Source: Wuchereria bancrofti
Taxonomy: Eukaryota > Nematoda > Chromadorea > Rhabditida > Onchocercidae
DNA: 64,000 nucleotides
Assembly: GCA_005281725.1 (NCBI GenBank)
Contig: SSBO01000011.1
Coordinates: 48,400 to 112,399, forward strand
Direction: 5' to 3'
Within the stretch, counting starts at the first letter, position 1. Each line of letters begins with the position of its first letter. A model generated the notes under the pieces. The model worked only from the letters and a program-made list of their open reading frames with translations, did no database searches and was not told where the DNA came from. A program made the translations under genes and the position numbers. This document shows positions 59,901 to 64,000 of the stretch, piece after piece.

Positions 59901-61875
59901 TTTTTAATTTAACATTTAAATCTATTCATTTAGCTGTTAATTTTTATTATTATTAACTCAATTATTTTTTATTGGTAAAGAAATTGAAAGAAAAAACGAG
60001 CAATTAAATAATGATGAAATAAAATTGAATTTATTTATTCAAAAGTATTAAATTAAGCAAATGCAATAAAACAGGATGGATGTGAAAATTTATCAATTAA
60101 TGTCACATTATTTAATCTGTTGGTAATTAAATAATCAATTAAAACTGATCAATTAAAAATTAAATTAGAAAAAATGTAGCAAATAAATGAAATGAAATTT
60201 TTTTTTTCAAGTTAAATTAGCTAAATTAATAAAAATTGGTGGTTGAAAAAAAAATGAGAAGAAAATTTTACGAAGAAATTTATCACATGCCTGATTGTCG
60301 ACACAATCAACTCTAGCACCATTTTCCAACAATGTCATCAGTGCTTCCAACTAAAATTTCAATCGTTTTTATTTTATCATTAATTAATTAATATCATTAG
60401 TTAATTAATGAAATTTGTTGCATTAATAGGAGCATCAATATTAATGATAAAATCAATAAAGCATATTTCAAAAAAAAAAATTGATTTTATTGATTTTATG
60501 CTAAATCAAACTTTATTCTCAATAGCTTGATAAATCTTTATCAATAGCATTTTACAATAATAATAACTGATATTTCTTAAAGCGTTGATAAATGTTATCT
60601 CAGTGATTAATTGACTTGTAGAAAATAATTTAAATGTAAAAATTTTGCATTATTGTTTTTATTTCAAATTAAAAATTATTAATTAATTTTAATGCAATAA
60701 GTCTACCTGTCCACATGCAACAGCCCAATGTACAGCAGAATGTTTTTCCTTATCGATATGATTAATTTGAATATTATTTTCTATCATTAATTTGATTGCT
60801 GGTACATTTCCGCTCATCGATGCGATCAATAATGGCGTATAACTGTTAAATATATAATTGATAAAATATGATAAAGCTATGATGTTTTTATGATAAAATT
60901 AAAAAATTATTTTTTCATCCAATGATAAAACTATATCAGAAAATTTAAATGAAGTAGAATAAGTGTTAAAATTTGAAATAAATATTGTGAGAAATTCAAA
61001 CGATTGGAAAAAATTTGATTAATTACTAAATTATGAGAAATTCAAACGATTAGAAAAAATTGACTAATTACTAAAAAATTAAAAATTGACTAATTACTAA
61101 ATTAATACAATTTGTAAGAAATATTATGAAAATAATTAATTTGTAGGATTGATTGAATTTTTGTTACTAATTAATTAGTAATTAGTAACAAATTTAAAAA
61201 TTTCATTTAAAATACCCATTTTGATCCTGGCAATGAATTAATGAATGATCCATTTCGAGAATTCGTTTGAATGTTTCCGCATCAGCTGTTTCAGCTGCAT
61301 AATGTAATGCTATACGATCTTCGCTATCTCGAGAAAAAATTTCACTCTAAAATAAAATAAAGTTTTTTTGTAATTAATTAAACAGAAAAAAATTAAATAA
61401 AAAAATTTCATCCTTGATTTAAAAACAAAAAAAGAGAATAAATATCCATTTCTCTTACATAATAATTGCATACTTTTAAGTATTTAATTAAGAACTCAAA
61501 ACAAAAAACACTTTAATCCAAGAAGTTAAAATGAAATCAAATTAAACAAAAAAAAAAAAAATTAAATTAAATTAGACAAAAGAAGAGAGAAAATAGTTCA
61601 AATGTAAGAATAAACATTAGAAAACTTTTCTTTTTCAATTTATTCCATTTCATTTTAATAGCAAATAAATCAATGAAATTATTAAGAAATGAATGCTAAT
61701 TGTTTTTGTATTTAAATTTACACCCAAACTTCAATTTTGTTAATTATTTGACAGTCATTCAATTTCTTATTAATTATTGCTAAAATTTAAAATTAAATTA
61801 ACTTACAGGAAATGAATCGAGAATTCTAGCTGTACCAATCATATCGGACTCGTTTAATGCACGTTTAAGAGACAT
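50943..61875 (-). CDS. Ankyrin-repeat protein, 11 repeats, 17 exons, 859 aa
   Basis: Exons (minus strand): 61807-61875, 61216-61346, 60707-60842, 60291-60350, 59446-59602, 58824-59083, 58060-58210, 57555-57715, 57279-57435, 56845-57014, 55465-55596, 55146-55267, 54365-54615, 53239-53415, 52409-52612, 51674-51752, 50943-51105. Total 2,580 bp, in frame, ATG to TAA. Residues about 33-400 are 11 ankyrin repeats with typical TPLxxAxxxG, AxHxAA and LLxxGAxVN elements, a protein-binding scaffold. The C-terminal half has a charged helix (about 579-607), an Asp/Asn run (about 620-631) and a compact segment about 715-800 (from AHEEAIFNELTHLKK to LKLLYLEERNRIF) that looks like a conserved helical domain. 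No signal peptide or membrane span, so cytoplasmic. Intron 4 has a GC donor. The repeat order (HWAVACG, LWAASCG, IHCAASHGH, LFYAATLGH, GDLPIHEA) looks like one conserved ankyrin family, but I cannot name it; no IQ motif, which argues against plain inversin. Confidence 0.93.
51295..51590. repeat. About 58-bp tandem repeat in ankyrin gene intron 16
   Basis: Five copies of ACTAATATGATTAAAAAATG with CTTAATTAATTTATTCTTTA, slightly variable in length. Confidence 0.85.
52917..52956. other. Assembly gap (40 N)
   Basis: Unknown bases in intron 14 of the ankyrin gene; no exon is missing, since exons 14 and 15 join in phase. Confidence 0.95.
53500..53960. repeat. TAGCACTTTTAATTATTGAA-type repeats, ankyrin gene intron 13
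   Basis: Irregular copies of TAGCACTTTTAATTATTGAA followed by ATTTTATATAAAACT-like DNA. A related piece recurs at about 53085-53150 in the next intron. Confidence 0.8.
55620..56660. repeat. About 135-bp tandem repeat, 7-8 copies, ankyrin gene intron 10
   Basis: The marker TCTAATTTTTATAATTATTA recurs at about 55641, 55776, 55913, 56047, 56183, 56317, 56453 and 56588, a spacing of 134-137 bp. Copies also share GGTTATTTAAAATAACAATA. The array fills nearly the whole intron. Confidence 0.92.
58383..58795. repeat. AATC/AATA tetranucleotide repeat, ankyrin gene intron 6
   Basis: Imperfect 4-base periodic DNA (AATC, AACA, AATA and AGTC units) about 0.4 kb long, ending 30 bp before exon 6. Confidence 0.9.
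60289..60290 (-). other. GC splice donor of ankyrin gene intron 4
   Basis: Exon 4 ends ...GTCGACAATCAG and the intron begins GCATGTGA. Using this donor joins VDNQ to GAQAVHYAA in phase 0 and restores a regular ankyrin repeat. No GT nearby gives the right phase. Confidence 0.85.
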
Positions 61876-61877
61876 CT
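61876..61877 (-). promoter_or_regulatory. Candidate spliced-leader acceptor at the ankyrin start codon
   Basis: The minus strand reads TTATTACTAAAG directly followed by ATG, so the start codon is adjacent to an AG, a common trans-splicing arrangement in nematodes. Inference. Confidence 0.35.
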
Positions 61878-62984
61878 TTAGTAATAAATTTAAAAATACT
61901 GTTATTTTTTCATTAAACTTCTTTTTTTTATATTTCTAAAATTTTGATAAATTTAGAAATAAACAATAAAAATATTATCTAAAATTTTACACAGAGCAAT
62001 ATCAAATTTGAGAAATAAAATTATAATTGCTTTAGCTGAGAAATTACTAATACTTAAATATACATTTGAAATTATTTTTTAGCTATTTATAGATATAACT
62101 GATTAAAAAAGAAAATTAAACAATAACTATGTAATTGCAAATAAAATGAAAATAATAAACGATTTAAAAAAAATTAAAAATTCAATGTTTAAAAATTTAA
62201 CTAATTGCAATTAAGTTTGTTATTTAAAGATTGATTAATTATCAAAAATAGAAATGTTTTGGAACAGTAAAACTTGTTGCGCACATATAAAATTTTGTTT
62301 TTGTTTTTTGTTTTTTTTGCTTTTTTTGACATTTAATAATTAAAATATTATTTTAAGGGAAGAGCAAAAATCGATTGATAAAATTTAATGTTTTCAAATT
62401 GAAATTTGAAAATTTTCAGCAATAATTGTTAAATTATTTCCATTTTTCATGTTATTATTTATAAAGTTAAAAAAGAAATTTTTATGGTTAATACAGCATA
62501 TTTTTTTTTTGAAAATTCAAAAATTTTCAATTTACTCTTTCAAAGTTATTCTCTAATAATAACAAAATTTCTACTAAATTAAATCACTTTTAGAAATATA
62601 AGAAATGTATTCAATCAATAATAGGAATGTAATTAAGAAAGATATTAAATCATTTTCAAAAAAAAAAAATTTAGATATATTTCATAAGCTAAATTATTAA
62701 TTACAATTTTTTCCTTTTGAAAGGCTTAAAAACTTTTATTTTACTCTTACAAAGTTATTTCTTAATAATAACAAAATTTCTACTAAATTAAATCACTTAA
62801 AAAAATTTAGAAATATATTAAATCATATATTAAATATTAAAATGATATTAAATCATTTTTAAAACAAAAGAGTTTAATTAAAAAAGAGAAAACTAAATTA
62901 GTAATTATGTTTTTTAATTTTTTTTTTTGAAATATTTAATGATGAAATAAATGATAAAAATTTGAATTAGCAAAATGCACGCAA

Positions 62985-63165
62985 CTGTCACATATGCGTT
63001 GCATTACGTTGCATTTGCATTTGCGTTGCTATGGAGCTTTTTCAATGATTATCGATGATATGCCAATATTATTATTATTATAAAAGATATTTGAGAAAAT
63101 TTGAACCATTTTTGCGAAATAATTTTCAGCCACGTGATACGTGACATGTGACAAGTGGTTATTGA
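62985..63165. promoter_or_regulatory. GC-enriched cluster of promoter-like motifs
   Basis: In order on the plus strand: CACATATG, repeated GCGTTGC/GTTGCATT, the octamer ATTTGCAT (about 63013-63020), GTTGCTATGG (63025-63034, resembling an RFX X-box half), then CCACGTGATACGTGACATGTG (E-box and related sites). It lies about 1.1-1.3 kb upstream of the ankyrin start codon and is the only such island in the flank. Confidence 0.4.
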
Positions 63166-64000
63166 CTTTCGACTAAATGCTTTTCAGCAAATTACTTTTT
63201 TTTTGTTTTTGCTGTTAACGTAAAAGCATTAATTAATCAATGTGATTAATTTCTTTTATTAATTGCTTTTATTAATTGATTTTTTATTGATTAATTAATT
63301 AATTTCTCTTTTATTTTATATTTTTATCTTTGATCTTTCTTCTTAATGAAAACAAAATAAAATAAAAATATTTAAACATTGATATTTTTTCGAAAGGTTG
63401 AATGAAAAGAAGACATTAACAATAATTGTCAATTATTTTAAGCCTTTCTCTTAAATACCCATTTCGTTTTTTTTTTCTGATTAAATAAATAATTGCTCGT
63501 GAGAATTCCTAATGTGAAGTGAAATAGCAATTAAATAAAAGTTTTTACGTATGCTAATAGAATTTTAGGAAGTGCTTATCATTAAAAGATTTTTTCTTTT
63601 TTTTAATTTTGATAAATTTTTTAAATCAATTTTTTGCTCATAATATTTATTAACTATTTCAAAATAGTCAATATTGTTTTCTTATTACTTTTCGCTAAAT
63701 TAATCATAAATTTTCACTTTTTCATTTAAATATTATATGGAAGATGAAATTTTATAAAAAAATTAAAAATTTTAGGCAGAAATGAATTCTATTTAATGCA
63801 CAAAATAAAAGAATTCGACAAATTTTATAATGAAAATTGTTATAAAACTAAATCTTTTCGAATCTTTTAATTTACCATCAAAATAATTTTAATTTTGTAA
63901 AAACAAAAAACAAAAATTAGCCATTCTCTTTGTATTATTTATTTTTGATATTTTATTATTGTTTACAATAAAAAGAAAAAATAGTGGCATTAAAAAATTT

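Larger units (their letters stand above)
61876..64000. other. Upstream flank of the ankyrin gene
   Basis: No gene seen. A/T-rich except for a GC-enriched island at 62980-63180 with several factor-binding-like motifs, described separately. Confidence 0.6.

Noticed and set aside
50943..61875. Assignment of the ankyrin protein to inversin (NPHP2)
   Set aside because: The ankyrin number and the absence of any IQ motif do not match well; the name is left open.
1..64000. tRNA, rRNA, CRISPR and transposon genes
   Set aside because: No B-box-like TTCGANTCC with a fold, no rRNA-like GC-rich blocks, no repeat-spacer arrays, and no transposase or reverse transcriptase motifs were seen.

Overview
This is animal nuclear DNA, extremely AT-rich, with coding exons standing out as short islands of higher GC. 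Introns are numerous and bounded by GT...AG. Most acceptors end in a T-rich tract plus CAG or TAG, and several start codons lie directly or shortly behind an acceptor-like AG. Together with an OATP-type transporter and the small-exon architecture, this suggests a nematode (possibly a parasitic one), but the lineage is an inference. Runs of N and single Ns show that it is a draft scaffold. The long open frames in AT-, GT- or TAA-rich stretches are not genes; the real genes had to be assembled exon by exon from splice sites and matching phases.

Layout from left to right. (1) About 194-17603, minus strand: a PDZ-domain protein of about 250 residues in seven exons, with two introns of about 7.5 kb that carry tandem repeats and two candidate alternative exons. 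(2) 17604-30009: a 12.4-kb stretch without a confirmed gene, holding a perfect-looking 1,621-bp tandem duplication, microsatellites, a 21-bp hairpin and one or two doubtful small exons. (3) 30010-43257, minus strand: a complete organic-anion-transporting polypeptide (SLCO/OATP family), 21 exons and 754 residues, all phases consistent. (4) 43258-47755: the divergent promoter interval, inflated by a 1,689-bp duplication around a single N that is almost certainly an assembly artefact. (5) 47756-50009, plus strand: a 205-residue protein with two probable membrane segments and five exons, not recognised. (6) 50010-50942: a short convergent interval filled largely by a 58-bp minisatellite. (7) 50943-61875, minus strand: an 859-residue ankyrin-repeat protein in 17 exons, with 11 N-terminal ankyrin repeats and a long charged C-terminal half; one intron uses a GC donor. 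(8) 61876-64000: its upstream flank, with a GC-rich cluster of promoter-like motifs near 63.0-63.2 kb.

The genes do not form an evident pathway: a scaffold-type PDZ protein, a plasma-membrane solute carrier, a small membrane protein and a cytoplasmic ankyrin scaffold. A notable architectural theme is that many introns carry their own private tandem array, with units from about 40 to 240 bp. No prokaryotic element, CRISPR array, rRNA or tRNA gene was recognised.
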